Source of the DNA: Tubiluchus corallicola
Lineage: Eukaryota > Priapulida > Priapulimorpha > Priapulimorphida > Tubiluchidae
Length of the DNA: 64,000 bases
Assembly: GCA_030141605.1 (NCBI GenBank)
Contig: JAQGDQ010000145.1
Coordinates: forward strand, 124,001 to 188,000
Direction of reading: 5' to 3'
The notes under the pieces were generated by a model that made no database searches, was not told the DNA's origin, and worked only from the letters and a program-made list of their open reading frames with translations. Position 1 is the first letter of the stretch. Each line of letters opens with the position of its first letter. Shown piece after piece: positions 12,001-27,000 of this stretch. The position numbers and the translations under genes are program-made.

Positions 12001-15000
12001 AGATACATGGAGAATTTATGACAAAGTTCTCTTCTTTGTCTAGTCACAAAATAATATAAAAATATGAACCATATGACAGATAAATATATTACATATAGTA
12101 TATAAATCTATTACCATATAATGTATTTATTTATGTGAGCTGCACTGCTGCAAGTAAGTGATGTAACTGGGAAATGGCTTTAAAAATATTGCATTTAGCA
12201 TTTGTGTGTCAGTAACTGACTGAAGACAGCCGCTATTGCAGAAAGAAAGAACAAGAAGACTATTCAAACAATCTTATTTACAACTTCTTTTTTCAACTTT
12301 TTGCATGAATCTCGTGCACAAATGTGAAGTAACAAATAAAAAAGCAAAGTGATCTTACAAAGGTGAATGATAAACAATGATATGGGCCAAATTCGTTACA
12401 ATAATGACATTTCTAGAATAATATTGATATAATAACGATAAAAATTAATTTTTCGTATCGATACGAAAATCGATAATCATCCATGCGTATCGTTATCGCT
12501 AACATCCCAACCTTCAATGACACACCCTGCCGACTATCTGAATAAAAATGAATGGACTTGCTGCCGTTCTTTGTTGCGGCTTACACCCACTAAAATAATT
12601 TATACAGAGACATTTTTAAACAACTTACCTTTGTGTTTTGCCACTATATGAGAATAGAGGTCCCCCGGAGATTTAAAGTTGTTCCCGCAATAACCACAAT
12701 GTGACGCAGATGTCAAGTTCAAGACAGGCACTTGTGCTGGCTTAGAATATGGGTAAGCCAAACTATCCGAGTGAGAATCTAGATATGACCCTGAATAAGG
12801 CTTAGCAAGTCCATATGGGTAGCAGGTCATCTGAGAAGTACAGACAGCTGTAGTTGTTACATCAGTAGGCAAAACAGATGTATTTATGTTTGACATGCGA
12901 TTTGCAGGTACTGCTAATGGAGATACTATTGCACTTGATGTAGTGGGAACAGAAGACTTGCTTGAAGATGCAACATGTACCACAGAAGCAGACAAACTAG
13001 GAAAGCCACTGCTAGCAGATGACCATGATCCACTACCGTTCAAGCTGGAGCTCATGCCACTTACAGTAGCTGGTGTTCTTGCATCTGCCACCTGGCAGGA
13101 ACATGTCCCATATGAATGTTGTCCAGAACCACACATTGATGATTCAGGAATCCGGATAGCTGTATATAAATGTGAAGAATCACTGACACTAGTTATGCCA
13201 CAGCTGCTGCTCTGTGACGACCTAAGATGTGTGGAAGCAACAATGTTGTTGAAGGGTCTGCATGAGTACACAGTGGTAAAATTCGTCAAATTTTGGCTGC
13301 TGTTTTGTAAACAATCAGATATATATGTCTGGTTGTGTGTTCCACCTATGCCAGTTGTTACACTGCTAGTGGCAATTACAGACTGACTTGCTTCTGCTAC
13401 AGTAACCGGTGAAGCGAGACTGGTACTGAAAGAATTATTACAAGTTGCACTCTGATTAAATAAGGCGAAACTGTTACTCGGATGAGTTGACATGCTCTGA
13501 ACTGATGCGTGCGGATCCAGAATTACTCTGAAAAAAATATGGTGACATCGTTATTGACAGTTCACAGAAGCTACATCTCATATGTTTGCAAGAAGAAGCA
13601 ACTGATTTAAATATAATTTTTATTGAAGACGTAACATCATACTGGGCTTGAGACAGACAGTTTTACAGCTGACATACATTCGCCCCTAGTGCAAGCAAAA
13701 CGCTGGACTGATGTCTGAGAATGGTAATCACAATGTACAGAGAAATGTTGCAATAATTATGAACATTACTATATTACAATAGTAACATAGTTAACACAAT
13801 TTGAAGCACTTAGTGTATGAAATAAAAAACTGTACTAATACAAAAATTTGAGTGCTCACAGAATTATCTAGGGTATGGTTCCCTCGCAAGATTGTAAACA
13901 AAGCATTGTCAACTGTTTTTGCCATAATGCATGTAACTTGTTATTTTGTATGAACTATTGTTCTCAACTTTACAAACACAGTGTATTTGTTCCATAAGTA
14001 CATAGTCTGTAACTTAATTCTACTTATGAAACACTTGGTCATTACTGAATTAGCTGCCCTCTTTACTACCAGGCCAGACATGATTTACTTACATACCTCT
14101 GCAGTCTTTTTTCAGCTTTTAATATCAGAGATTTGTAAATAAATCATGTCTGGCCTGATGGTAAAGAGAGAGCTAATTAAGTAATGACCAAGTGTTTCAT
14201 AAGTAATACCAAGTTACAGACTGTGTACATATAGAACAAGTACATTGTGTTTTTATATAGTTGAGAAAAATATTTCATATAAAGCAACAAGTTACGTGTA
14301 TAATAGCAAAAATAGTTGACAATGCTTTGTTATATAAATATTATAAAATTACCTTTCTAAGTTTATGATGTTCTGAGATGTATTTGACAGATATGTACTT
14401 GTTGCTGGTTTTGCATCAGACTGTTTATTTAACAAACGGACAGGAGCTTGTGGCCAGCCATGGCATACTTTTTTCTTCTTTGGTGAAGCAAAATCTACAA
14501 CTGGGAGTTGTATAAATTCAGGCTGCGTCCCGTCTACAACAGCATTAGAGGAATTACTAACCTGTCGTGTGTTACCACGGGTTACTTGATCAGCGATGTT
14601 GCTTTCAACAACAGTCTCTGTATTAGAAAGACAGTTTGGCATCTTATCTGCAAACGAGGCATTGTTTACAAGTGATTTTAGCAATGGTGATGCCTTACTC
14701 TGATCATGTTCTTCAGTACAATGTCCATTTTCAATTACTTGTGCAATCGCAGGAGTTAGATTAGTAACCAAAGTACTAGTACTGGCTGAAGCAATCAGTG
14801 GTTGTAAAGGTTTTTCATTTATCATATTTTGTTGCTCAGTGTTACCACCTGAACATTCAGTGTGTGGAGTTAATGATTTGTCATGGTGACGAGCTAATTG
14901 TTCACTAACAGACTGGCATCCATTACCAGTGCAATGTTGCGAAAATAACATGGCTGTATCAATTTCTTTCTGAATTTGCTCATTGAAGCATTTAGGATGT

Positions 15001-18000
15001 TTGGGATGCTGAGTTTTCAAATGAATTTCTAGTCGTCTCTCGCTGAAAAAGATCGCATTGCAATGAGGACATTTACGTTCTTTATGTTTCTTCCTTTCGT
15101 GCTTATTTTCATGTCGCACCATTTGCAGAAACAAATCAAACCGTTTTGGACATTGCCTGCACTGAAACTTCTTGTGGCCATTTGAGGGATGGTAATGAAA
15201 GGTTGTACTAGCTACACAGGGGCTTGCAGCACATTCGCCAAGCGCTTTTTCCTGATATGCAGAGCTTGAGACATTCATATTTACCTCTGATAAATTAGGT
15301 ACTGTATTAGAATGTATCTGGTCACTAATACTTGACATAAGTATGGGATTTGGTAGTCCACGATTTAATTCTGTCTTGTTCATGTTTGTTACCATAGAAT
15401 CAACATTAACTATCATTGGTGCAGAACTATCACTAATTAGCTCTTTGTCAATATCAATCACCTTAGCAGTTACACCTAAGTCAGATGAAGATCTTGGATT
15501 ATTATTTTCAGCATTACCAGATATGGAACTCGGGCCGCTTCTACATCGACGCTTGCCATGACGCACTTGCCCAGCATTCTCACTCAAAGATTTTATTCTG
15601 CATTTTTCACTACCAGTACTTTTAGTTAATTCTCCCCTCTGTATTTCTGAACCATCATTTCTCCTATGTTTAGCTTTCTCTTTAATGGGCTTTGGAAGAG
15701 CCGCTTCGTTCTTTTTCTCATTTGTAGCTACCACCTCAGGTTTGCCTACAAAAACATGTGGACGAGTTTGCCTGTGTGTGTCATGGGAAGGCGTTTTGTT
15801 TCGTTTTCTTGATGCTGGAAGATTTGTGACTTGATTTGATGAGGATGTAGAAGTAGCAGGACTTGATTGCACAATTACATCACCAGCATCAACACTACGT
15901 ACACGCGATACAGATGTTACATTCGTAGAGCACACAACATTTGGAGACGTTGGATAAGCTTGACTGTAAGTGGATTTAATGGGTGCTTTGGAAGATTTGT
16001 CAATTCCATTTGAAACCCTTAGAGAACTAGGATCTTGCAAAACAGCTTTTACCACCATGGAAGCATTTTCGCTTTGTTTTTCCGCATCCTTAGTCTTCTG
16101 ATCATCTGAGCTTTTCTGAAAAGTTCATACTGTTCTTTAATTCTGTCATAACTGTATAAATAGTCACATGTGAAGAGAAACATGCCATGGAAAACTACCT
16201 CTATAGAGAAATATGTGGTACGAGTGTCATACTGTTCCAGGACCATTCAGCATATATACATACATTGTATAGCTCATATAACATACGTTATGCAGCAAAT
16301 ACAAAGCAAATTATTGTATTAATCTAAAAAAAACTCTTCAAATAAAATTAGAGACAAAACATTTTAAGCGTTCCTGCTGATCAAATTATCTCTATTAGTT
16401 TAGCCCAATAAACACTTGGTTGTTTGGGAACTTTAGGAACAAGTTGCTTTTCACAAAATACCCGTTCCCAGGGTAGGTTTACACGATAGGCTAGAACATC
16501 TTAAAAACAATCCTACTACATCAATATAAAGCCAAATGAAATACAAAACATGAATGTTATAGTCGTTACCATGTCAAACCTTTCGCATCAAACTAAAAAA
16601 ATGAATATTTAATTGGCAAATGAACATTCCATTGTACAGTATCCATACTTTATATTAAATGGCTAAAAAACTCACGTATGTATTCTTGTCAGTATGAACA
16701 GTATGACGATATTTGATATGCTGACTCAGGTGGTCTTGCAACTGAGATAAAAAACCAAAAACTCTTCCACATAAACAACATTTGACCAGCAGTCTCTGCT
16801 GTTCTGTTGTAGCATTAAAACCATTGACAAATGTCACAGCAGGCGTTTCTGACAGCATGACATATCTGCATAAAGAAAACAAATAGAACTTTGAAAATAC
16901 ATGCCGCATGACAGAGAAAATTATAGGCTACCAAAATTGCAATCTGAGTTTAAAATCAACATAGTTTTAGCATGTATAGGGTGTTTAGTTGCATCTGCTT
17001 GTCAGCACAAAATGAAAATAAATGGAGCTATACTCACTGGGCCAGGTCTCAGAAAGACCTGGAACAATATCATTTTTTTATTCAAAAGATCAAAAAATGA
17101 GTCCCTCTGTGTGTCTGAATATGAAATAAAATCAAAGGAAATGAACCTAAAATCACCAAGCGTTATACACTGGGACAGGTTAGGGCAAGGCTTGGAAACC
17201 AATTACTTTTTGACTGAAAGTTCAAATGTCAAAGTCGCAAAGTAAAAAATGCATCTCAAACTCTGCCTGTGTGTCTGCTTATACAATAATATCAAAACAG
17301 ACAAGACAATATATATATATATAAACACCAGGATACATGAGACAGGGATACTATGGCTATAATCATCAAACTTGGAAGAGAGACATGTCCTTATTCAGAC
17401 TTGGAAACCGAATGGTGATGGAGAAAGCAAATTCTTAAAATAAACATAACAGCCAGCACCTACATAAGTAAAGGCATGGTGAATAGGAAACTTATTGCTT
17501 TTTATTCAAAATGTCTATGGTAAAAATGACAAGCGCAAAAAATGTCAAAAATACATCTGTTTGTGTACCTGACAATACTTTTAATGAAAATACATGAGGC
17601 TGTAAATCAAATCAAATCAATTTATTTCACTCCAGCAATACGTATACAATACATCAACATACAATGTGATCGAAAAAAAACAGTATAGGTAAAAAACATT
17701 GATGAAGTCAAATTAATCAAATAAAAGAGTTACTGTAAGACACCTTGAAAGCTTGGCTTGTTAAGGTGGGTGGTACAAATGAGTGAATTAAAGAATGGTT
17801 AGGGTTATTAGACATGATGAAATGGAAAAAAATAGTAAGATTAGGGATAGGAAGAAAAGAAGAGCGGAGAGGAAACGACCACAGTGTATGTTTAATTTAC
17901 ATAGAGCTATATTAAAATAGTATTATAATTAATGGGAGGCCATGCCATACATCATGACTGCATGAGACATGGAAGCATCAAAATTGTATTATAAGTATGA

Positions 18001-21000
18001 ATCAAGAATGGTGCTTTTCAAGTACTTTTTGAAACTATAAATAGTTTTGTGTATTTTTACTTGGGCACATAGTTTATTCCAGTTGTTGGGGGCTGTGAAT
18101 TTAATAAAGTGCCTAGCACTATTAGTACGACAGTAAGGAACATACATAATATTCATTGAACATTGTAAAATGATATTTAAGATTTGCTGCAATAGGATTT
18201 GTAAAGGAAGTGGGAAACAAGTTGTAGTATGCCTTGTACAAATAAATAGATATACAATCACGTATTCTAGGATTAATATACCACATTCATTAAATAAAGA
18301 CATAACAACAGTGGTACGTTTAGATAAATTGTTTAGTATTCTTATAAACTTTCTTTGATGCCTAGATAAACTTATTAAATTGGATGGATAAGATGTACCC
18401 CATATAATGCAGCAATAACTTAAGTACGGTAATACCAATCAATTATACAGTTATTATTATTGTTATAAATCTTTTATTAACCTCTTTTTGCAGGTATACA
18501 ATGAATCATTTCAATCTAATATATCCAAAGGAAATACAATTATACATTATGACACAGGTAACAAAAGTACAACTAGATCCAAAAACAAGTAACACAAAAA
18601 GACATTATGAATAATTGTAGACAATGGAAAGAACAAGTTGACACACAATACTCAGATGTTGTTTGTACATATAATACAAGAAAAATAATTACACAAAATA
18701 CAACATTCATGTACAAACTATATAAATAATCACAACTAGAACTAGTAGCAACTATGTTTCAGAAAGTTTGCTCATATTTATGTTAAGCTTACCCTATATC
18801 GTTATAATTATAACAAAATATATAAACTTATTTATCTTACTGTTTTTACACACTGTATATGCTCAGCTAACCCGAAGTAATAAAAACTATATTAGACTTT
18901 TGTAAATAATATCTTTCACCACTTGTATAAATTTATCACAAACTAATGCGTTTCTTTTAAGGTAAATCTCTCTTAATTCCCGGTTGGGCACAACATCGAT
19001 ATCGATAAGATTATACAGTGTTATAAGATGAAATTTGTGTAATTTATTTTTAATAAAATTAATTATTCCCAGATTCTTACCAATTTTTAAACTGATAAAA
19101 TTGATATGTAGTCTCCAGTCAAGATTTTCATTAATTACAACGCCTAAGAATTTTTTATTTGGAACTCTTTCGATTGCCTGTCCTTCAATGTATAGGTTAA
19201 TGTCATTCGAGAGCCTTTTATTTTTAGAGTGAAAAAAAATGCATTTTGAGTTGGATTCAATGACAATTTGTTTGCTTTAAACCAATCAGCTATTAATGGA
19301 AGTTTATTATTTATTTCAGGCACAGAATAAGATTATAAATCAAAAAATAATGTGGTGTCATCCGCAAATTGAAATGGGTTATTGTTGGTCAAAACATTAG
19401 ACAGGTCATTGATATATATAAAAAATAATAGCGGGCCAAGAATGGAGCCTTGTGGCACCACACTTCATGGAATGAGGGCTGGATAGACAATTATTGCATC
19501 TAACTATTTGGCTTCTTACACAAATATAATTACTAAATCATTCATTCGAAATTGGCCGTTGTTAAGTATGTTATTTTTGATTAAATACGCATCTTTCGAG
19601 TATCTTAGAAAAAAAGGGTAGCAGGGATATTGGTCTGTAGTTATTTAGGTTCGTGTTGTTACCAGTCTTGTGGAGTGGTACTATAAGAGCTTGTTTCGTC
19701 TTCATGGGAGTAATGCCACTACTAAGAGATTTACTTAAAATCTGAGTTATAGATATTAATATTTGAAGAAATATATCTGCGATTCTAGGTACGTAGTTGT
19801 CAATGCCGGGACTCCTATTGACATTTAGCGAATTGCATATATTAAGAACGTCTTTACAAGTAATTGGATTAAAAAACAACGAATTGGGGTAGTTACCTTT
19901 TAAGTGTTCACTAAAATGACGATTTGACATGTTAACATTCTCAGCAAGTGATGGTTTAACATTGGCAAAATATTCATTGAATTTATCAGCAATTAATTTG
20001 TTTTTTGTTTCATTTATTTGTTATTTATTTATTTAATTTGATTTTGCATTTGGCCTTTATTGCCTTCATAGTTGTCAATGTCATTTTTATATTATTTTTA
20101 TACATTTCTAATCTAAGCTTATAATAGTTATCTCCAAATGTTTTAACAAGGCTGTTTAATTTGTTACGATATTCCTTGAATTTTTTAGTGTTGCTCTGTA
20201 CATTTTATTTTCCTTTCTAATCGAATTTAATAATCCAACAGATATCCAGCATTTTTTGTTATGGTTAAGATTGATTTGTGTATGTTTCGCTCTTATATAT
20301 GCGAGCTGTAAATATTATTAAATTTATCGTAAAAAATTTCTGTGGCTAAATTAGGATCTGGCTCTAACAGAGCGTCATCCCAATTAATGCTAGATGACTC
20401 GTTTTTAAGGGCTGTTTTGATCAAATCAGCGTAAATAGTTTTAACATGGAAAGTCTTTTGCATAGGAGATGGTAGGTTAAAATCAGTGAAAATCAGTGAT
20501 TGTAAAAATAGGATAGTGGTCAGTGATATCAGTAAGCAGTATGTATACCGGGTTTGTGATGGTACTGAATGACGTTGTCGAAAATGTTGTCGTAATCACT
20601 AAACTTGGCCTATCGACAAGGAAACTTAATGATCTTTTGTTAAAAAGGTTCAAAATCATGACCACAAGGTAAAAAATGTCGAAATCAATTTTTGTCCATA
20701 ATGCTTTCAAATGATGGCATGGATCAGCATCCCCGTAACACCTGTACCCTAATTAAAAAGGGCAAGGTTGTCAAGCAGACTACTGCTGTCAAGTACGATT
20801 TCACGTTGAGTTCAGATAGCTACAGTGCAATTCATTTCAATTCAATTTAGCTTATTTGCTCAAATATGAGAAAAGTACATACATTAACAAAATGACCCGT
20901 GATTTATAACTATTACACGAAGTACTTCAATACATTAATACGTGCATACATACAAAGATGAACAGCCTATATTTACATCAGACAAAATAATGTTATTTCC

Positions 21001-24000
21001 AAACAGCATTCCTCATTATTGTTTATGTATGGTGTGGAGAGTTTTGCTTGCATGCATTCATTGATAAAGCTACCAACCAGTAATAACTATGACCTCAACA
21101 ATTTTGGTTGGTAGCTTTATCAATGAATGCATGCTTTGTAGACCAAACAAAACTCCAATAATAACTATGACCTCAACAATTTTGGAGTTAAAGAGAATGG
21201 TGCTTACGTGTTCGACATTGCGCACTTGTCAGGAGTCAGCATTGCACATTAACATGTTGATCACAATCAACTACGCAGTCACATTACTTCTTTAATAAGT
21301 TTACTAAATACACAACAAATACCACTAGTGTCGTTTCACAAACAAGCTTATGTTGTCGCTAAGCACTGTAAAGTGGCGTTTACCTAGCATCCGGAACGCG
21401 TACGCGTTATGGCGTGCGGCATAGATAAAATCGCTTTATATTGTTATATTGCTTCAATGCACCCGTTTACCAGACCTGCGTTGTGCGCAATTTTTTTTCT
21501 GCAGTTATTTCCTATTAATCGTTTTATACGCAGCTATTCCGCAGGTGGATAACGCATAACACGTACGCATTCCGGATGCTACATAAACGACACTGTCGTC
21601 GATACTTTGTTTGAGACAACATACCAACTAACCAGAAGAACAAGTGCATTACAATAAGAAAGTTAACTGTGTGAGGGTGGTCAGGCTAATGGGGGGGGGG
21701 GGGGGGGGAATGCGCGTCATTTATCTTTTACTGCCAACCAATGCCGGCTGCTAAGAAAAAATAATCGCTCTGGGTCACTGCCCATCACCCCATCCATGAC
21801 CTACTGCTACTGTATACACTACACATATAGAGATCACATTTGCTAGCTCAAATACAGTATATACCAATCGATGTGCTTAACCCTTATGTCACGATCGTCT
21901 CTTACATTTTTAGTTACCGTTTGAAACAGAATGACTGAAAGAAATAATACAGTAGTTCTTCTTCACCCACTCACTCAGATTGCGCAGTATGTCCCTACCC
22001 AGTAAAGAGCGTAAGCGTTTGCCCTATCCCATCTCAGCAGCTTAGCTTTTTAAGTCAAGCATTTATGTTGATTATATAGTTGTGATGATAAAGCAAATGG
22101 TGCACGCATGTACATCAAATATTGAACCACGGTACCTACATTAGTTAGCTTACCAATTCTGATCCTACCTACATTAATTAACCTACCAATTCTGATCCTA
22201 TGTATATTAATTAACCTACCAATTCTGATCCTGTGTACATTAATTAACCTACCTGTATTATTTAACCTACCAATTCTGATCCTGCCTATATTCCTTAACA
22301 TACCAATTCTGATCCTACCTATGTTAATTACCTTACCAATTCTGACCCTATTTGTGTTTCAAGCTTCACATGTGCAGTTTTCAAAATAGGAATATCAAAA
22401 CCATACAATAATGGTAATGAGAGCCAATATGCCAAGAACATTTTTGTTTCACTTATTGTTTAACACAAAGTTATTGCAACAAACATATCTATCTCTTTCT
22501 CACGGTTATATAAGTTAAGAACCTGGCCTAGTGACGAAATTCCACATTTCAAGGTCAAATATTATGATTCATTTAACAAACTGAGTTGACAATGAAATTC
22601 TAATTCAATTAGTTTCAATTTTAATTTATTTATCTCTTTATTATACTACAATAACACATTACTAATAAAAGAACCACTTATAAGTTGGAAGAATGGTTAA
22701 AATTAATAGACAGATCTAGAACTAGAGAAAGGATAGCGAAAAGACTATAAAGTCACCTAGTCTGCTGTCCTTTACTGAATATAGATAAAATGATTGTTAA
22801 ACACTGGTGGGCATTAATGTTGTCAGTTTAATTTATGAAACATTATTAATTTTTAAAATTATGACATTAGCTATATAATTAAATAATCCAGGGTAAAGAA
22901 AATACATGTACTATAAATCAGTGGGCAACAGAATAGGGTCAATCTTGCATAAACTATAAATAGCATTTTGATTTTGAGTGAAAAACAGGTCAATTTGCTA
23001 TGTAATAATAAAAACACTTTGGGTGAATAATGCAATTAAACAACAACAAGAATTAAATACATTTTGGTTTGGGTTCAACTTCATCATTTCTAGGCTTATT
23101 GATTAAAAATAAATCCACTGACTTGGACAATAATACTAAATAAAATAATTTCGAATACGTTGATAAGACAAACGTCTAATTGCTTACTGCTTATGGCAGT
23201 CTATCAATTCAAGAATAGCTAACTAGGATTAAATAAAACTAATAAAATATTAAACTAATTTGCATTATCTCAGCAATACACGACGTAAAACAGTTTAACT
23301 TTTTTAAGATGGTGATGTTGGGAAAAAATGACTAACTGATTGGATCATTGTGATTTTAAGCTTTACTAATGTGCTAAATTTGCTAATTCAAATACTGCCT
23401 GTACATAGCAATCTGCACATGTGGGGTAAGTGTTCAAATGATAAATGTTTCCAAAGCAACAACAGAGAAACTGTCCAGCACTTTCTCAAAGGCGGTAAAA
23501 ACAAACTAGAAGACAGCATATATACCTAAGGGGGACTTTACTGGGTAGACTCCTTTCCCAGAATGCTTTTTCCAAGAAAAGCTTTTTGCGAGAAAAACTT
23601 ACTTCCCAGAAAAAAATCATATTGATCTTTGCATATGTGTAATAGTGAGTGGTCATGGCTTACTGCTTATATGCTGCTGAAGTTAAGCAGTGCTGTGCCT
23701 GGCAACTTTGTTTGGTGACCGCTTAGGAATGTCACACTTGGGCAGTCTCTTTTACTGTGATTATGAGTAATTTCATTTTTTTCCCAAGAAAGGGAGAGCA
23801 AAAGGAAAGGAGAGAAGTGGAGGGAGATGCAGAACAAGATGGGTAAAAGATACGGACTGGGGAAGGAGAGAAAAAGAGAAGATGAGTAGAAGAGAAATAG
23901 GGGGAGAGACAGAGGAAAAGAGAGAGATAGAGAAGAATAGAGAGAGGGAAGACAGAGGAAAGAGACAGGCAAGGAGAGGAGAATAGATAGGAAGACAGAG

Positions 24001-27000
24001 AGATAAAGAGAGAGAAGCAAACAGAAAAAGAAAAATCAAAGGCATTCTAGCAAAATAGCAGATTCAGCAATTAAAAATGTAACTGTGATTTTTCTCTTAA
24101 AAAATCTTTCTTGGGAATGTTTCTTCTGTGAAGCAAGCTTTCTTAAGAAAAATATTTTCTGGGAATTTTTCTAGCAATTTTTTTTGAGAAAGTTATTTTG
24201 TCGAGGAAATGCTTTTCTGTGAAAACATGTCTGGAAAACACTTTTTCTGGGAAACGGACCTACACCACCTATAGGCGTAAAGATGTTTTATGGCATCAAT
24301 GAAGTTATATATTTTTAGGCCTATCCTGAAAACGGGGCGATATCTTAGTGGTTCTGGTATGACTATCCCTCCCATGGCAGGCATAAAAATGCAAGATCTG
24401 TTATTATAACTATGAATCCCTCTGGAAAGAAACATTACAAATGCACCTAACTTGAAAATAACAAATACGCACATCTTTTAACAGATCTTAAGGAAACTGT
24501 AGGAAATCCAGAAAAGTAAACCTGTTGCGTCTGGAGATTGGTAGTCGAGGCTGTATCCCCCAATGAAACATTTAACAACTTTAAACGACTGAAATCAGTA
24601 AGGGCTGTAATAGAATGCGATCATAATGATAGAAACCTGAAATTACACAGATCTGTTTCACACTGCAATAAGTGATAGCTGCGTGATCTATAAACTAAGG
24701 CGAGGCAACACGGAGTCAACTCGCATTATTCCGCCAGAGTGTAATCCTCTGTCAGCGAATGTACGCCTGTTAAACTCGTATGCCACTGTATATTTTTATG
24801 AAGCCTGTATTTAATAAAGTGTAATTTTTAACAAGTGGTTAACGTAGCTGACTGGAAGTAGAAGGTTTTGCATTTGCATTTCAGTGGAGGTACGAATTTC
24901 TGCTTTCATGCGTTCACAGAATTGCAATCTTAGTTCAAAGCCAGGACCTATTACTCGAGGCAACATCTAATCAACTCAGAATTAGCACAGATTCATTAAT
25001 CAGGCATAACACTTTGCTAAATTATGCTAAAACTGAAATCTGCTTACCTTAATGGCTCATGTAAAGAGGCCATAAATGTCTCTCCACTGAATACTAACTC
25101 CATTTCCTCATTATTGTAATGAAAGGACACTTTTTCTTTCATTGATGGGTCTATGCTGTTTATCACTGCCTGCTTGGCGTCGCTACCACTGAATACTGCT
25201 GTAATGCGAGGTGAAAGCTCTAAGTTCCTCTGCCCACTTTCTTTACTTGCAGGCGACAAAGAATTGATGCCAGGAATCGAATTCCCATTGATAAAAGCAG
25301 GTTTTGATGAAAGCATCTCGGGATACTGTACTCCAAGAGGTACCATAAATGGAGAAGACATCGTTGTATTAATGCTGTTTAGGTCATCTACACTGTTCAT
25401 ATAGTTTTCACTCGCAGAACTTCCAATGACTGTTTTATTGCAAGCAGTCAAGCAACCTGCTTGTTCCAATTCTTGTGGAACATGTGTCGTGCCTAGACTA
25501 AAACTTCTTTTCTCAGCATTTCCAACACTTCTTTTTTCAGGCGAAACAGCAGACTGAAGAGATGTAACTAAGTTCAGACTATGTTCATGTAAATGACTTT
25601 GTAAATTTCCAGAACTGCTGTGAGTAATACCGTCTCGGTTTCTCGTCTTATTAGCTTCACTACAATTACTAGTCATAGTTCTCTGCAGCTTGTTACTAAT
25701 ATTTGGACTATTATTATTTGGCAGTTTGGGGGCAATGTGCTGCCAACTGCAAGAGTGGTTCAAAGTGCTGCCCAAAAAATTCCTGACCGTTTTTTTCTTC
25801 TGTTTACAAAGCTTTCGTACAAGTTTCTTTTTTACATCCATTTCTGTCTTTGGCAAGTTGTGTCGACTTTGTTGAACATTTATACCATTTTTGTTATTAA
25901 GAACTCCAAATTTAGGCAGAATGTGCTGTAGCATGTTTGGCTTTTGCTTTGACTGTTTTTCGCATTTTGTTCTTTTATTTGATGTAGACTGAAAAACATC
26001 ATTCATACTATTTGAAAGTTCCCCTTCTATTACTTTGTTAATCGCAACTAGGACATTTTGTGATTCCTTGTCTTCTAATTCAGTGCAAATAAGAGCTGAA
26101 TCAGCAGATTCTGAATAAGTAAGTAGCTGCATATGTTTGCTTATATCTTCACACTTAGTTTTAAGAGAAGAGTCTGAACTGGCAAGTAATTTAGAGTAAT
26201 CACGCTTACGAGCTCCTCTGGACTTTGCTTGATGAGCAACTGTCATGTGAACGCCAAGAGCTTGTTTCCTGGAGAACCGACGTTTGCAAAGCGGACACTG
26301 ATAAATTCTTGATGGATCACTATTGATGTCTAATCCATGTACAGACTTTAGGTGACTATCCCTCACATTATAACTTTTAAATTTCAATTTACAAACATTG
26401 CAGTTGTAATTTTTCTCACCAGTATGCACTACTAGGTGTCGTTGTAAATCACTCGTCTTCAAGAATATTCTCCCGCATAATGGACAAATTCGTCCAGCTA
26501 AAAATTCTGGACTACGGCTGTGCAAATCCTTTAATCCAGCAAGAGTCTTTGTTTGGTGAAAACAACCATTTTTGCCCGTTGTAACCATCATATTAGGTAT
26601 CTGACAACTCGCAGGGAAAGAGGTGGATGAGCATGCCATGTTAACATACAGTTTTTCTGGCACCGGCATAATACCATCTGCATATTTATTTAGTTCAGGT
26701 TCGCGTTTAATTTTTACGATAGGATCTAATAGTCGATCACTTTTTAGATCCTCTAGGCATACAATGTCTTTGGGAGACTCACTTCGTGTACTTTGATTTG
26801 CTTTCTTTGGTAAACACGGTACAATAATTGCGCCGTGTTCAGCAAATTGTTGCATGGCAAGTACAGCACTATCTTTGGCAGTTCGTTCACGCCGCAGTCG
26901 GGGAGCAAGACAAGTATTACTCAAGTGTTTCTTAGTGCGACGATGACAAGCTCTTGGACTCACGGAACATTCGACCTTGTCAAGAAGAGTGGATAAAATG

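Noticed and set aside
12886-13386. 166-codon + strand open frame
   Set aside because: It lies exactly antisense to the zinc-finger exon 12629-13527, whose frame and splice phases are fully supported. It has no family features.
16049-16246. - strand frame upstream of zinc-finger exon 3
   Set aside because: It runs in another frame across the acceptor at 16116-16117. The phase-0 reading [14 protein letters not shown] is the one that fits.
16901-17245. 114-codon + strand frame overlapping the zinc-finger exon edge
   Set aside because: It crosses a degenerate repeat in the intron and has no motif or splice support.
23667-24045. Leu/Ser/Phe-rich - strand frames of 90-117 codons
   Set aside because: They arise from the polypurine tract on the + strand. 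The composition is purely repeat-driven.
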